A stretch of DNA of 64,000 bases from an uncultured Bacteroidales bacterium (GCA_902771725.1 CACXXT010000020.1:1-64000), one strand, 5' to 3'; positions 16,252 through 25,746 are shown, numbered from the stretch's first letter. A program made the numbers and translations. Notes: generated by a model not told the origin, from the letters alone.

Positions 16252-16974
16252 ATGAAGTCAATCAGTTTCCAATTCATGGGCGAAGCTCTCGTGCTCGCCA
16301 TCGGTCTCTTTCTGGGCGGAAGAGCCATCAAACAAGGTATTGTGAAATTTAAGGAGATGGACCGAACCGTCACCGCAAAAGGTCTCTCTGAGAAAGAAGT
16401 TCAAGCCGACAAAGCCACCTGGCCGCTGAAATTCAAGGAACTGGGCAACGACCCTGCAGAACTCTACGAACGCATCGAAGCCAACACCAACGCCGTGGTC
16501 TCCTTCCTGAAAGCAGGCGGCGTCAAGGAGGAAGAGATCTCCGTGGCTCCTCCAACACTCGTGGACCAGCAAGCCAACATGAGCTACTCCAGCGAGACCG
16601 TGCGCTATCGCTACAAAGCCAACTGCGTCGTCACCGTGGTCTCCAAAAATGTGGAGCTCGTGCGCAAGCTCGTCAGCAAGCAGACTGAGCTGATGCGGCA
16701 GGGAGTCACCATCGTGGGCAATGAGTACGACGAAGGACCCGTGGTCACCTACGAATTCACCGGACTCAACACCATCAAGCCGGAGATGATTGCCGAGGCC
16801 ACCAAAAACGCACGCAAGACCGCAGAGCGGTTTGCTGAGGACTCCAATAGCCGACTGGGAAAGATACGCACCGCCGACCAAGGACAATTCTCCATCGAGA
16901 GCCGCGACCAGAACACTCCCTGGCTGAAGAACGTTCGCGTCGTCACCACCGTGGTCTACTACCTCAACGACTAA
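16252..16974 (+). CDS. SIMPL domain (DUF541) protein, membrane-anchored
   Basis: A 240-residue protein. An N-terminal hydrophobic segment (FMGEALVLAIGLFLGGRAI) acts as an anchor or uncleaved signal. The rest is a SIMPL domain: DRTVTAKGLSEKEVQADKATWPLKF at the start, the middle helix YERIEANTNAVVSFLKAGGVKEEEISV, and the end VVTTVVYYLND. Family members (for example the E. coli YggE relatives) are linked to envelope or oxidative stress, but the biochemical role is unknown. An 8-bp repeat array lies directly before the start codon and a strong hairpin follows the gene. Confidence 0.85.
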   Translation: MKSISFQFMGEALVLAIGLFLGGRAIKQGIVKFKEMDRTVTAKGLSEKEVQADKATWPLKFKELGNDPAELYERIEANTNAVVSFLKAGGVKEEEISVAPPTLVDQQANMSYSSETVRYRYKANCVVTVVSKNVELVRKLVSKQTELMRQGVTIVGNEYDEGPVVTYEFTGLNTIKPEMIAEATKNARKTAERFAEDSNSRLGKIRTADQGQFSIESRDQNTPWLKNVRVVTTVVYYLND

Positions 16975-17056
16975 CCCCGACCCAGGCACCAGTTCTTGGG
17001 CGTAGATACACAGACACCAGAGGACGCGAAAGCCTGAATCCACGACAGATAAACAA

Positions 17057-17092
17057 AACGAAGCCCACACATCGGATTGTGCGGGCTTCGTT
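17057..17092. terminator. Bidirectional terminator between SIMPL and AraC genes
   Basis: AACGAAGCCC pairs with GGGCTTCGTT, followed after one mismatch by CACA/TGTG; the loop is about six bases. It lies between two convergent genes and could serve both, although T-runs are short. Confidence 0.7.
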
Positions 17093-17115
17093 GTCATTAT
17101 TAACCAGCGGCGGTC

Positions 17116-17466
17116 TCAGTCTGCCACCACAGCACCTTTGCGTGCCTGTCCTGGAGTGATGCCGAACTTCTTCTTGAAGATGGCAGAGAAATGAGACACA
17201 TTCTTGAAGCCCACATCAAAGCAGGCATCCGATACGCGACGTCCGCGCTTCAGCAACTCATAGGCTGCGCGCAAGCGACGATCTGTCAGCCAGCGTTCTG
17301 GCGACAATTCGCTCATTTTCTTGAAGTCGCGCTTGAAAGTCGAGAGACTTCTACCAGAAGCCTTCGCAAACTCTGTCATGGACATATCACACCTGAAATT
17401 CTTCTCCATGAATTCATGCAGGTCAATCTTCCGAGACGGAGTTCTATTCTGAAAAGGGTCAAGCAT
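17116..17466 (-). CDS. Short AraC-family regulator (HTH domain only)
   Basis: A 116-residue protein that is almost entirely the two-helix-turn-helix AraC domain: MSMTEFAKASGRSLSTFKRDFKKM for the first and VSDACFDVGFKNVSHFSAIFKKKFGITPGQ for the second, where the family end signature is clear. Full-length AraC regulators are 250-300 residues with a sensor domain; here only about 18 residues precede the DNA-binding part. A TATCTTTG box on the minus strand at 17539-17546 is placed for an mRNA starting about 65 bases before this ATG, so the gene looks complete rather than cut. It is divergent from rhaM with a 280-bp gap. Confidence 0.82.
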   Translation of the reverse strand: MLDPFQNRTPSRKIDLHEFMEKNFRCDMSMTEFAKASGRSLSTFKRDFKKMSELSPERWLTDRRLRAAYELLKRGRRVSDACFDVGFKNVSHFSAIFKKKFGITPGQARKGAVVAD

Positions 17467-17538
17467 AAATTTGTCAGTCTAATCTTTGTGAATACTCGAT
17501 TTTCTTAGTAAACAAGGGAGGTTAACCACCTTGCGCTG

Positions 17539-17546
17539 CAAAGATA
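17539..17546 (-). promoter_or_regulatory. -7 box for the AraC-family gene
   Basis: CAAAGATA on the plus strand, TATCTTTG on the minus strand. It shares the divergent intergenic region with the rhaM promoter. Confidence 0.5.
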
Positions 17547-17693
17547 ACTCATTCAAGCACAACACGATTTGTTTTGCGGGTCAAAATGCGTTTTCATTGA
17601 CGTTTTCTACTGAAAAAGTGATAATTAGGGGCTTTTTACAACATTTAGCGAAGAAAAAGGCGGTCGAAAGTGTACTTAAAACAATTTTTTCAC

Positions 17694-17701
17694 TACCTTT
17701 G
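17694..17701 (+). promoter_or_regulatory. -7 box for rhaM
   Basis: TACCTTTG, 45 bases before the rhaM ATG. No clear -33 box, which would suit a gene needing an activator. Confidence 0.55.
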
Positions 17702-17746
17702 CGGAGAGATTTCCTAAAATCATTATCAAACAACGCACTAAAAGAC

Positions 17747-18061
17747 ATGAAACGCTTTGCTTTCAAAATGTTCCTCAAGCCAGGATTTGAGGAAGAGTAC
17801 GAACGGCGCCACGCTGCCCTGTGGCCAGAACTGAAGAAACAAATCAAGGAGGCTGGAGTCCGCAACTATTCCATCTACTGGGACCGCGACACCAATATCC
17901 TCTTTGGCTACCAAGAAATCGAGGGCGAACAGAGCTCTCAGGACATGGGAGCAGACGAGACGACCCAGAAATGGTGGGCATACATGAAGGACATCATGGA
18001 GACCAACCCCGACAACAGTCCTGTGACCATTCCCATTCAGGAGGTATTCCACCTGGACTGA
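17747..18061 (+). CDS. rhaM: L-rhamnose mutarotase
   Basis: A 104-residue cytoplasmic enzyme that interconverts the alpha and beta anomers of L-rhamnose. The sequence is typical for RhaM: MKRFAFKMFLKPGFEEEYERRH at the start with the conserved His, NYSIYWDRDTNILFGYQEIE, and WWAYMKDIMETNPDNSP near the end. The length is standard. The Met at 17747 was chosen because the longer frame upstream would cross the promoter and adds no family sequence. No other rhamnose genes are in the window, so it stands alone; the divergent AraC regulator may control it. The gene ends 11 bases from the convergent ABC ATPase gene with no terminator between. Confidence 0.9.
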   Translation: MKRFAFKMFLKPGFEEEYERRHAALWPELKKQIKEAGVRNYSIYWDRDTNILFGYQEIEGEQSSQDMGADETTQKWWAYMKDIMETNPDNSPVTIPIQEVFHLD

Positions 18062-18072
18062 GCCACATCGGG

Positions 18073-18852
18073 CTAACTCGTTATGTTGAACCGGAGGGCT
18101 TCGGCATCGAACGTAATGCCGGGACCTGAGAAGAAACGTGGCAGCGCACCGTTGGCTGCCAACTCGGAGGGCGTCCCGATGGTGACGCCTTCATTCATCT
18201 TGTCCAAAAGCCAGAGGCGGTCGGCAGTCTGAAGGGCGAGTTCGAGGTCGTGGGTGGATAGGAAGATGGTCTTCTGCATTGTGTGGGCCAGACGAGAGAG
18301 CAGCAGCAGCATCTCCACCTTGGAAGGGAAATCCAAGAAGGCCGTGGGTTCGTCCAGGAAGATGATAGGAGTCTGCTGAGCCAGAGCCTTGGCAATCATG
18401 ACTTTCTGACGCTCGCCGTCGGAGAGGGTGTGAACCATACGCCGGCTCAGATCCTGGATGCCCACTTGCTGAATGGCTTCGTCCACCGCCTGTTCGTCGT
18501 CGCCAGAGAGGCTGCCCCAGAAACCGGTATAGGGACTGCGCCCCATCGCCACCATCTCGCGCACGCGCATACCTCTTATATCTGGTCGCTCTGTCAGAAC
18601 GACACCCAGACGGGTGGCCAGCTGCTGGGAGGTATAGCTACTGAGGGGTTGACCATCGAGCAGCATTTGTCCCCCAAGGGGAGACTGAAAGGCTGCCAGG
18701 GTACGCAGCAAGGTACTCTTGCCGGCACCATTGGGACCAAGCAGGCAGGTGAGTTCACCCGCCTGAAGGTTGGCCGTGATGTGGGTAGAAACCACGCGGT
18801 CACCCTTCTTGGTAGGGTAACCGGTGGTGAGGTCTTGGAGTTCGTAGGTCAT
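18073..18852 (-). CDS. ABC transporter ATP-binding protein (FhuC/BtuD-like)
   Basis: A 259-residue ATPase. Walker A GPNGAGKST at 39-47, Q-loop region TERPDIRGMRVREMVAMGR, signature LSDGERQKV at 143-151, Walker B IIFLDEPTAFLD around 163-174 and the switch His in STHDLELAL. The MRVREMVAMGRSPY stretch is typical of the iron-siderophore / haem / cobalamin importers. The Met of MTYELQ was taken as start; it lies 11 bases after the GH20 stop, whereas the longer frame would run 120 bases into that gene. No permease or binding protein is adjacent, so it is an orphan ATPase behind a glycosidase. Confidence 0.85.
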   Translation of the reverse strand: MTYELQDLTTGYPTKKGDRVVSTHITANLQAGELTCLLGPNGAGKSTLLRTLAAFQSPLGGQMLLDGQPLSSYTSQQLATRLGVVLTERPDIRGMRVREMVAMGRSPYTGFWGSLSGDDEQAVDEAIQQVGIQDLSRRMVHTLSDGERQKVMIAKALAQQTPIIFLDEPTAFLDFPSKVEMLLLLSRLAHTMQKTIFLSTHDLELALQTADRLWLLDKMNEGVTIGTPSELAANGALPRFFSGPGITFDAEALRFNITS

Positions 18853-18863
18853 GCAGACAATGC

Positions 18864-20546
18864 TTATTCCAGTCCGTGGCAGTAGTTTACGCCCATGCGG
18901 TCGTAGAGCTGCTTCATGCGAGGCAGACGGGTCTTGAAATCCTCGAAGTCCTTCTGATCCGAACGGCACCACTGAACTTCACTGATGGCGTCCAGACGAG
19001 GCAACAACATATAGAACACATGCTGAGGAACGCCTACATACTCCGTCCAGAGGTTCACCTGAGGACCGAGGATGTACTTCTGTTCTTCCTCTGACAGCTG
19101 GTCGGGAATCAGGGGCTCAAAGCTGTAGACCTTGGAAACGGGCAGGTAGCCGCCGATGCCCAGAGGCTGCCCCCACTGGTCTTTCAACTGATAATAGTCG
19201 ATGTAGCAGTAGTCCGTAGGGGTCATGATAACGCGGTGATGCTGCTTGGCAGCCTCGATGCCGCCATTGATACCTCGCCAGGACATGACGATACCATGCT
19301 CCGTGAGGCCTCCCTCGAGGACTTCGTCCCATCCGATCATGTCGCGACCACGCTCTTTCAGGTACTGTTCCATCTCATGGTTGATCCAGGTCTGAAGCTG
19401 GTTTTCGATGCTGTGCTTGCCGTCGTCCTTCAGGCCTAGTTCCTTAGCCTTTGCCTGGCACTTGGGGCATTCCTTCCAGCGCACCTTGGGGCATTCGTCT
19501 CCACCGATGTGGATGTACTTGGAGGGAAAGACATCGCAAAGTTCACCAATGACGGTCTTCAGGAAGGTCATTGTCTCAGGATTGCCGGCGCAAAGGACAT
19601 CACGCGAGACGCCCCAAATCTGCCAGACAGGGTACGGACCACCTGTGCAACCCAGATTCGGATAGACATGCAAGGCACCCTGCATGTGACCTGGAAGATC
19701 AATCTCTGGGATGACGTTGATGTAGCGTTCGGCTGCGTAGTTCACAATTTCGCGGCATTGCTCCTGAGTGTAGTAGCCTCCATAGCGCTGTCCGTCGTAC
19801 ACCCCGCTGTTTCGCCCGATGACCGTCTGCTCTCTGACACTACCTTTCTTAGCCAGTTCCGGCAGCGCCTTGACTTCGAAACGCCAGCCCTGGTCCTCTG
19901 TGAAATGCCAGTGGAACTGATTGCAGCCATGCAGCGCCAACAAATCCAGATACTGCTTGACGACCTCTACCGAGAAGAAATGGCGGGCACAATCCAGATG
20001 CGCTCCGCGATAGACAAAGCGAGGTTCGTCCTGAATCTGAACGTAGGGGAAGTCTATGGAATTGAGAGTGGTGGGCTGAGCATTCTTTGTCAGGGGCAGG
20101 CTCTTGCGCAGCGTCTGTGCAGCACGGAAGAATCCAATAGGATTGCGCGCTGCAATCTGGATGCCACTTTCGTTGACAGTGATGGTATAGGCTTCCTGCT
20201 GCTGCTCGGTCAGTACAGCAGCGGGCTGTCCCTTCTTCGCTTTCTTGACTTTCTTGTCAGCAGGGAAGCCGAGCGTCAGGCGTACGGCAGCCTTCTTGTC
20301 GTCTGGCGTCAGGGCGAGTTTCACACCCGTCAGTTCCTCTACCCACTGGCGCAGGAACTGGACGTTACGAGCCACTTCGGGATTGCCGGCATCATAGGCG
20401 ATGCCCATTCCTGTGCGGAGGGGAAACACCCGTGCGGTGTCGGTCTCCACGCTCTTCGGCAGTGGAATAATACGATAATCTGCGCGCTGAGCCACGACGG
20501 TGGCTGCTGCACACACAAGCAGGATGGATACGAGAATCTTTTTCAT
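18864..20546 (-). CDS. GH20 beta-N-acetylhexosaminidase
   Basis: A 560-residue exported enzyme (signal peptide MKKILVSILLVCAAATVVA). The N-terminal GH20b domain is followed by the TIM barrel: YRGAHLDCARHFF at about 179-191, HWHFTEDQGWRFE, PEIDLPGHM at 280-288 and HIGGDECPK at 346-354, where Asp350-Glu351 is the catalytic pair of the substrate-assisted mechanism. It would remove terminal N-acetylglucosamine or N-acetylgalactosamine from host or bacterial glycans. It has its own promoter, and the orphan ABC ATPase follows after 11 bases. Confidence 0.93.
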   Translation of the reverse strand: MKKILVSILLVCAAATVVAQRADYRIIPLPKSVETDTARVFPLRTGMGIAYDAGNPEVARNVQFLRQWVEELTGVKLALTPDDKKAAVRLTLGFPADKKVKKAKKGQPAAVLTEQQQEAYTITVNESGIQIAARNPIGFFRAAQTLRKSLPLTKNAQPTTLNSIDFPYVQIQDEPRFVYRGAHLDCARHFFSVEVVKQYLDLLALHGCNQFHWHFTEDQGWRFEVKALPELAKKGSVREQTVIGRNSGVYDGQRYGGYYTQEQCREIVNYAAERYINVIPEIDLPGHMQGALHVYPNLGCTGGPYPVWQIWGVSRDVLCAGNPETMTFLKTVIGELCDVFPSKYIHIGGDECPKVRWKECPKCQAKAKELGLKDDGKHSIENQLQTWINHEMEQYLKERGRDMIGWDEVLEGGLTEHGIVMSWRGINGGIEAAKQHHRVIMTPTDYCYIDYYQLKDQWGQPLGIGGYLPVSKVYSFEPLIPDQLSEEEQKYILGPQVNLWTEYVGVPQHVFYMLLPRLDAISEVQWCRSDQKDFEDFKTRLPRMKQLYDRMGVNYCHGLE

Positions 20547-20587
20547 AGAGCGTACGAATAAGGTAGAGATTTTGCTGTTTTGCGCTG

Positions 20588-20621
20588 CAAAGTTAATAAA
20601 ACTTTCTCATTCGACCGCAAA
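20588..20621 (-). promoter_or_regulatory. Promoter of GH20
   Basis: On the minus strand TAACTTTG (20588-20595) and TTTG (20618-20621) are 22 bases apart, about 40 bases before the GH20 ATG. Confidence 0.6.
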
Positions 20622-20659
20622 TCTACCTCTTTTTCCTCATCTTTTTTCGCTTTCGACTA

Positions 20660-23074
20660 TTATTTTCCAGAAATGCTGACGGTGACGGCCTTACCTGCCT
20701 TCACGGGAATCTCATATTCATAGATGTTGAGTCCGGAATAGATGCGTACGAGCGTACCCTGTTTCAGTCGTGCAGGCGTACGTACGAGCATGGTGCCGCT
20801 GTGCGTGGGGTGTATGGTAGCCGAAGTCAGCTGATGATCCTTCCAGGTGATGTCCACAGAATAGCCTCCACGTGCACGGAAACCTCTGACGCTTCCTTCC
20901 TGCCAGCTGTCAGGCAGGGCAGGCAGCAGGTGCAGAGCGCCGTCATGACTCTGGAGCAGCATTTCGGCGACGCCGGCAGTGACTCCAAAGTTTCCGTCAA
21001 TCTGGAACGGCGGATGGGCATCGAAGAGGTTGGGGAAAGTACGCCCATCGGGATATTGCCGTTCACGTCCTTCGTTGGGCAACAGGCGAAGCATATTCGA
21101 GATGATGCGGAATGCGTGGTTACCATCCAGCATTCGCGCCCAGAAACAGGTCTTCCAGCCAAGACTCCAGCCCGTGGCCTGGTCGCCTCGCTGCTCCAGC
21201 GTCACTCCGGCTGCACGCCAGAGAGCAGGTGTGCGGAAGGGAGATATCTGTGCCGAAGGATACAAACCATAGAGGTGCGAGATATGGCGATGCTGGTCCC
21301 TCGGATCATCGAGATCCTCACGCCACTCCTGCAACTGACCATATTGTCCCACCTGCATGGGTGGCAGCTTGGCGATGGCCTGACGGAACTGCTGCTGCAG
21401 GTCGACGTCTTCTCCCAGAATCTCTGCAGCATGCAGTGCCTGTGAGAGTGCATCGTGAGCTATCTGGTTGTCCATCGTGCAGGCAGCGCATACGGGTGTC
21501 GACTTGCCACGTCCGCCGTGCTCGGGCGAGACGCTGGGTACGACGAGCAGCTGCCCGTTGCGTTCGACCATGTAGTCGAGGTAGAAACGTGCTGCCTCAC
21601 GAAGGATTGGATAGTAGCGGCGCAGGAAGTCCTGATCCAAGGTGAAGAGATAATGCTCCCACAGATGCGTAGCCAGCCAGGCACCACCATTGGGAAACAT
21701 ACCCCAGGGAGCGCCGTCCACAGGTCCGGCAATGCGCCAGAGGTCTGTGTTGTGGTGAGCTACCCAACCCCTGCAATTGTACATCACACGGGCAGTCTCC
21801 ACACCCGTCTGGCTGAGGTCCTGAACCATGTGGAACAGGGGTTCGGCACTCTCCGTCAGTCCACAGACCTCGGCAGGCCAGTAGTTCATCTCGGCATTGA
21901 TATTGATGGTGTACTTGGAGTCCCAGGCAGGATTCGCCTTGTTGTTCCAGACACCTTGAAGGTTAGCGGGCTGACCACCAGGCTGGGAGGAGCTGATGAG
22001 CAGATAACGGCCATAGTTGAACATCAGAGCCACAAGACCGAGGTCACGGCAGCCATCGTCGTAGAAACGAGCCAGCCGGGTCACTGTGGGAATATCTTTA
22101 TAGACGATTCCGCCAGGTCCTGCAGCCTCCAGTCGAAGACCCACGCGACCATATTGCTGCTGGTAGTCCTGGACATGACGCTTCAACAGACTCTTCACGT
22201 CCTTCTTCATCGCCGCCTCCAGCAATCGCCGGTTCTTGGCTGCAGCATCGCCGCTGACATCGTGGTAGTTCACGAAATTGGTGGCAGCTGCCACGTAGAG
22301 CGTGGCTTCTGTAGCATCGCTGATATGGAGGGAGTCGCCTTCGGCAACGACAGCGCCATCGGTTTCCACCACCACCCTGCATTCTGCGGTGAGGGCTGCA
22401 GGAACGCCTTCATGCTCCACACCCTGAACGGTTGCCGTAATGACTCCACGTCCCTTGCCTTCTGCCTCAGCACGCCCTTCTGAGCGAAGCTGCGGACAGA
22501 CATGGCGCAGGCCGAAAGACAAAGCACCACGCTTATCAGCATGAACGTTCACGACGAGCACGCTGTCTGCCAGCGAGGTAAAGGCTGTGCGGGTGTAGCG
22601 CACATTATTATAGGAATAGGTGGTGGTGTTCACGGCACGCTGTAAATCCAGGCTTCGCTCGTAACCTACAGGAGCCTCATGACCGAAAGTCATCATCAGC
22701 GAACCCAGCGGAAGGAACTTCATGCCATGGGGACCACGCACGAACTCGCGGTTGATGATGCCTTCTGCCTCCTTCTCCCTGCCTTCGAAGATTAGCCGAC
22801 GCACCTCCTCGAGGTGCTGCAGGGAGGTCGTGCTGTTGTTGTTGTGAGGGCCTCCGCTCCAGAAGGTCTCTTCGTTCAGCTGGATTTCCTCGCGGACTGT
22901 TCCGCCATAGATCATGGCACCCAGACGGCTGTTGCCCAACGGCAAGGCTTCCAGCCACACATGGGCAGGTTCCGCGTACCAAAGGCGTTCGCTGTCATTC
23001 TGATCTTTGGACATTTGAGCAAAAGCCATGCAGCACACAGTGCTCAGGCAAAAAAGGCAATAGATTCGCTTCAT
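20660..23074 (-). CDS. GH95 alpha-L-fucosidase
   Basis: An 804-residue exported enzyme with signal peptide MKRIYCLFCLSTVCCMAFA. It carries the GH95 layout: N-terminal beta-domain with PLGNSRLGAMIYGG and QLNEETFWSGGP, a helical linker, then the (alpha/alpha)6 barrel with GVWNNKANPAWDSKYTININ, AEMNYWPAEVCGLTE, QEWREDLDDPRDQHRHISHL and FQIDGNFG near the end. The last three hold the residues used for catalysis in AfcA-type inverting fucosidases. It would cleave alpha-1,2-linked fucose from host glycans or plant xyloglucan; some GH95 members prefer L-galactose. The gene follows GH43 after 36 bases without a promoter box, so the two probably form an operon. Confidence 0.93.
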   Translation of the reverse strand: MKRIYCLFCLSTVCCMAFAQMSKDQNDSERLWYAEPAHVWLEALPLGNSRLGAMIYGGTVREEIQLNEETFWSGGPHNNNSTTSLQHLEEVRRLIFEGREKEAEGIINREFVRGPHGMKFLPLGSLMMTFGHEAPVGYERSLDLQRAVNTTTYSYNNVRYTRTAFTSLADSVLVVNVHADKRGALSFGLRHVCPQLRSEGRAEAEGKGRGVITATVQGVEHEGVPAALTAECRVVVETDGAVVAEGDSLHISDATEATLYVAAATNFVNYHDVSGDAAAKNRRLLEAAMKKDVKSLLKRHVQDYQQQYGRVGLRLEAAGPGGIVYKDIPTVTRLARFYDDGCRDLGLVALMFNYGRYLLISSSQPGGQPANLQGVWNNKANPAWDSKYTININAEMNYWPAEVCGLTESAEPLFHMVQDLSQTGVETARVMYNCRGWVAHHNTDLWRIAGPVDGAPWGMFPNGGAWLATHLWEHYLFTLDQDFLRRYYPILREAARFYLDYMVERNGQLLVVPSVSPEHGGRGKSTPVCAACTMDNQIAHDALSQALHAAEILGEDVDLQQQFRQAIAKLPPMQVGQYGQLQEWREDLDDPRDQHRHISHLYGLYPSAQISPFRTPALWRAAGVTLEQRGDQATGWSLGWKTCFWARMLDGNHAFRIISNMLRLLPNEGRERQYPDGRTFPNLFDAHPPFQIDGNFGVTAGVAEMLLQSHDGALHLLPALPDSWQEGSVRGFRARGGYSVDITWKDHQLTSATIHPTHSGTMLVRTPARLKQGTLVRIYSGLNIYEYEIPVKAGKAVTVSISGK

Positions 23075-23110
23075 GATGATTCTATTTTGTTTAGGTGATT
23101 AATACTTATC

Positions 23111-25660
23111 TTAGCGCAGGACTTTGCGGCTTCGGCCATCCTCACGCACGATGTAGATTCCACGCTGAGCGGGAGCTGCTGCAGAGAGTTGCTGTCCCTG
23201 GAGGTTGTAGAGCTGGAGCGTCGTAGAGGTGGCAGAAGCCCCTGTAGTCAGCGGCGGACGGACGCCATCGGGTTTCTCCTTCGGCGTGACCACAAAGTTA
23301 TCGAAACGTATGCGAGAGTCATGGGCTCGGAAGCCGGCACGACCTGTGATGAATGGCTGAGTGTCTGTATAGGAAATCAACGGTTTCTCCATGTCATCAA
23401 GGTAGCAGCGAAAGGTGCTTCCTTCCACTTCCACCTTCATGTGGTGGGGAACAGCAAGATCCATGCTGTGGTTTACCGTCGACAGCGCCTGCCAGCCGTA
23501 GTTGTGCTTGCCGAGCGTGACGGAGTTGGCACCAGCCAGGAAGACATAGCCCTGCAGGAAATCTGTCCCCAGAACGGGATTGTCGTCTGCTCCGCCCGTC
23601 GAGGCATTGGTGGTGCGGAAAAGCAAACCGCCGTTGGTAGCGCCGGAGAAGTAGTTGATGTCGCACTCCACGGTGTAGTCCGTCAAGTGGATGTCATCAA
23701 AGCCGCCCATGAGCATCTTGCCGTAGCCGCCAGTGGACTCCAGCTGCCCGTCGACAATGGTCCAGTTGCCCTCAAGATAGCCCCATTCCTCGCTGAAACC
23801 GTTCTCGAAATCATCGGCCATCACGTGGGGCGAAGCCACACTGCGTTTGCAGATGAACTCATAGAACGACAACGTGCCGTCCATGACCTCCACCGTCAGC
23901 TGGTGGTTCCCTCCTGGCAGGGGCACATCCTGAATCGTGAGGGTTCTCGTGGAAGAATGCGTATTGGTAAGTTCTATATTGTCAGCCACCACTTTGTCAT
24001 CAGCAAGCAGTCGGATGTGGGCAGCTGAAGAAGAGCGGTAGCGTACACCTATATTATATGTAGCGTCTGCCTGGATGTTGACCCGATACTTCATCCGTGC
24101 ACCAGCAGCAGCACGCATGGAATAGGCGGAGCCTGCGCTCAGGTTGTAGGAGACGGCCTTCACGTTGTCTGATGCCTCATAGCAGAGACTGGCTGCCAGG
24201 ATTCCAGGAAGGGGCTGGTAGACATCGAGGATGCCTGTGCCGTCGATGTAAGGACTGATAGCGAAGTACGAGAAATCGGCAGCACCTGCGTGCGTGATGT
24301 AGCCAGCCTGACCGCCGGCAGTAGCTCCCGTCAGTTGGTATTTCCGCATGCCGTCGATGTAGACACGTACGCGACGGGCACCCTTCTCCACGCGGATGGA
24401 ATGCCAGCTATGAGAATCGAAGTCGTCGGGCAGGGCAAAGGTTTTGGAGGTCTTGACGACACCGTCCACATAGGTATTCACTTCCAGCTTCCGTGCCTCC
24501 ACGTTGATAATGGCTTCAGCGTAGTTCTGAGCGTCCTGATAAGAGAATACAGCTCCGCAGCGACCGCCCTCGCCAGCCGCACGAACCGTAAACTCTGCTG
24601 TGTAGTTTTCATAGTTGCAGGGATTGTACAGAGCCATGCACACTCCCTCACTGGCAGTCTGAGCCAGATGATCCTTATCCACCAGCTGCCACTGCCCTAC
24701 TCCACTTATTGACCACGTCTCGCCTAATTCTTCGCGTTCGAAGTAGTCATTCTGAGCCACCAGCGGACGGTCCTGTTCCCAGCAGGTAGGACCTGTCATC
24801 ATCAGTTTGTCGCCGTCCCAGCCTATACGCTCGAAGTTCAGTAACCGGCGCGACTTGTTGTCCTGCAGGTTATGGTAGCAGAAGAAATAAGTGTCCAAGT
24901 CAGGCCCTACGAACGCCGTCCCATGACCCAGCGCACGGTGAGTGGGTGTCTCTGTATCAATAAGAATAGGGTTTTGATCGCTCTGTGGCTTGAAACCGGA
25001 GAGAGCACCGCCACTACTGATGGCGTAGTCGATGCGATAGCCCACCGTCCAGACATGGTTTCCCGTGTAGAGAAGATAGTAGAGGCCATTGCGCTTGAAC
25101 ACGCAAGGACCCTCAGTCCACTGACCTGTAATCTGGCACCCCAGGTTCACGTCATCGCCATAGCTGAGGTGAGTGGGCATCGTGCAACCGCGGATGCCAC
25201 CATTGTTGGCGTGGTAGAAATACCATTTGCCATCATCGTCCACAAACATCGAGCCGTCGATGTCGCGACCGAGATTGTTCGTCCGATGAACAAAGGGTCC
25301 TGTGGGACTGTCGCTCGTCAGCATATAATGCCCTCCGCCACGAGGCGAGGTACACATATAGAACTTGCCATTCCAGTAGATTACCTCAGGAGCATACGCC
25401 ACTGCTGTGGTCTCGTCGGTGCAGCATATATATGCATTCGACCATTCCATCAGGTCTTTCGACCTCCAGCAATAGATGTTCCTGTCGCCAGCGCTCACAT
25501 AGAGATAATAGTACCCACGATACTTCATGATGTACGGGTCACCCAAACTGCGGTTCCCCAATCCGGGCAGAACCATCGGATTTGTCCATCCCTCTGCCTT
25601 CAGCTGAGATGGCATGAACAACGACACCAGCAGTGTCAGTACAAACACAATCTTCTTCAT
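23111..25660 (-). CDS. GH43-family glycosidase with accessory domains and C-terminal tail
   Basis: An 849-residue exported protein (signal peptide MKKIVFVLTLLVSLFMPSQLKA). The first 300 residues form a five-blade propeller of GH43 type with the three expected acids: Asp in SLGDPYIMKY, Asp in RDIDGSMFVDDDG and Glu in QWTEGPCVFKRNGLYY. Then come a concanavalin-like domain, a carbohydrate-binding-like domain (YNIGVRYRSSSAAHI) and a second laminarin-like domain (ADDFENGFSEEWGYLEGNW). The end has a divergent tail (YNLQGQQL..RKVLR). Arabinofuranosidase or beta-xylosidase activity is likely. The Met of MKKIVF is used because a longer start would lie upstream of the signal peptide and close to the promoter. 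Confidence 0.85.
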   Translation of the reverse strand: MKKIVFVLTLLVSLFMPSQLKAEGWTNPMVLPGLGNRSLGDPYIMKYRGYYYLYVSAGDRNIYCWRSKDLMEWSNAYICCTDETTAVAYAPEVIYWNGKFYMCTSPRGGGHYMLTSDSPTGPFVHRTNNLGRDIDGSMFVDDDGKWYFYHANNGGIRGCTMPTHLSYGDDVNLGCQITGQWTEGPCVFKRNGLYYLLYTGNHVWTVGYRIDYAISSGGALSGFKPQSDQNPILIDTETPTHRALGHGTAFVGPDLDTYFFCYHNLQDNKSRRLLNFERIGWDGDKLMMTGPTCWEQDRPLVAQNDYFEREELGETWSISGVGQWQLVDKDHLAQTASEGVCMALYNPCNYENYTAEFTVRAAGEGGRCGAVFSYQDAQNYAEAIINVEARKLEVNTYVDGVVKTSKTFALPDDFDSHSWHSIRVEKGARRVRVYIDGMRKYQLTGATAGGQAGYITHAGAADFSYFAISPYIDGTGILDVYQPLPGILAASLCYEASDNVKAVSYNLSAGSAYSMRAAAGARMKYRVNIQADATYNIGVRYRSSSAAHIRLLADDKVVADNIELTNTHSSTRTLTIQDVPLPGGNHQLTVEVMDGTLSFYEFICKRSVASPHVMADDFENGFSEEWGYLEGNWTIVDGQLESTGGYGKMLMGGFDDIHLTDYTVECDINYFSGATNGGLLFRTTNASTGGADDNPVLGTDFLQGYVFLAGANSVTLGKHNYGWQALSTVNHSMDLAVPHHMKVEVEGSTFRCYLDDMEKPLISYTDTQPFITGRAGFRAHDSRIRFDNFVVTPKEKPDGVRPPLTTGASATSTTLQLYNLQGQQLSAAAPAQRGIYIVREDGRSRKVLR

Positions 25661-25714
25661 TTCTTTCACTATTCTTGCGGTTCTTTTTAAAAAGGTTTTT
25701 CCTTTACGGCGCTG

Positions 25715-25746
25715 CAAAGATAGTGATGTTTTTATGAGCGACCAAA
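25715..25746 (-). promoter_or_regulatory. Promoter of the GH43-GH95 operon
   Basis: Minus-strand TATCTTTG (25715-25722) and TTTG (25743-25746) with a 20-base spacer; leader of about 50 bases to the ATG at 25660. Confidence 0.65.
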
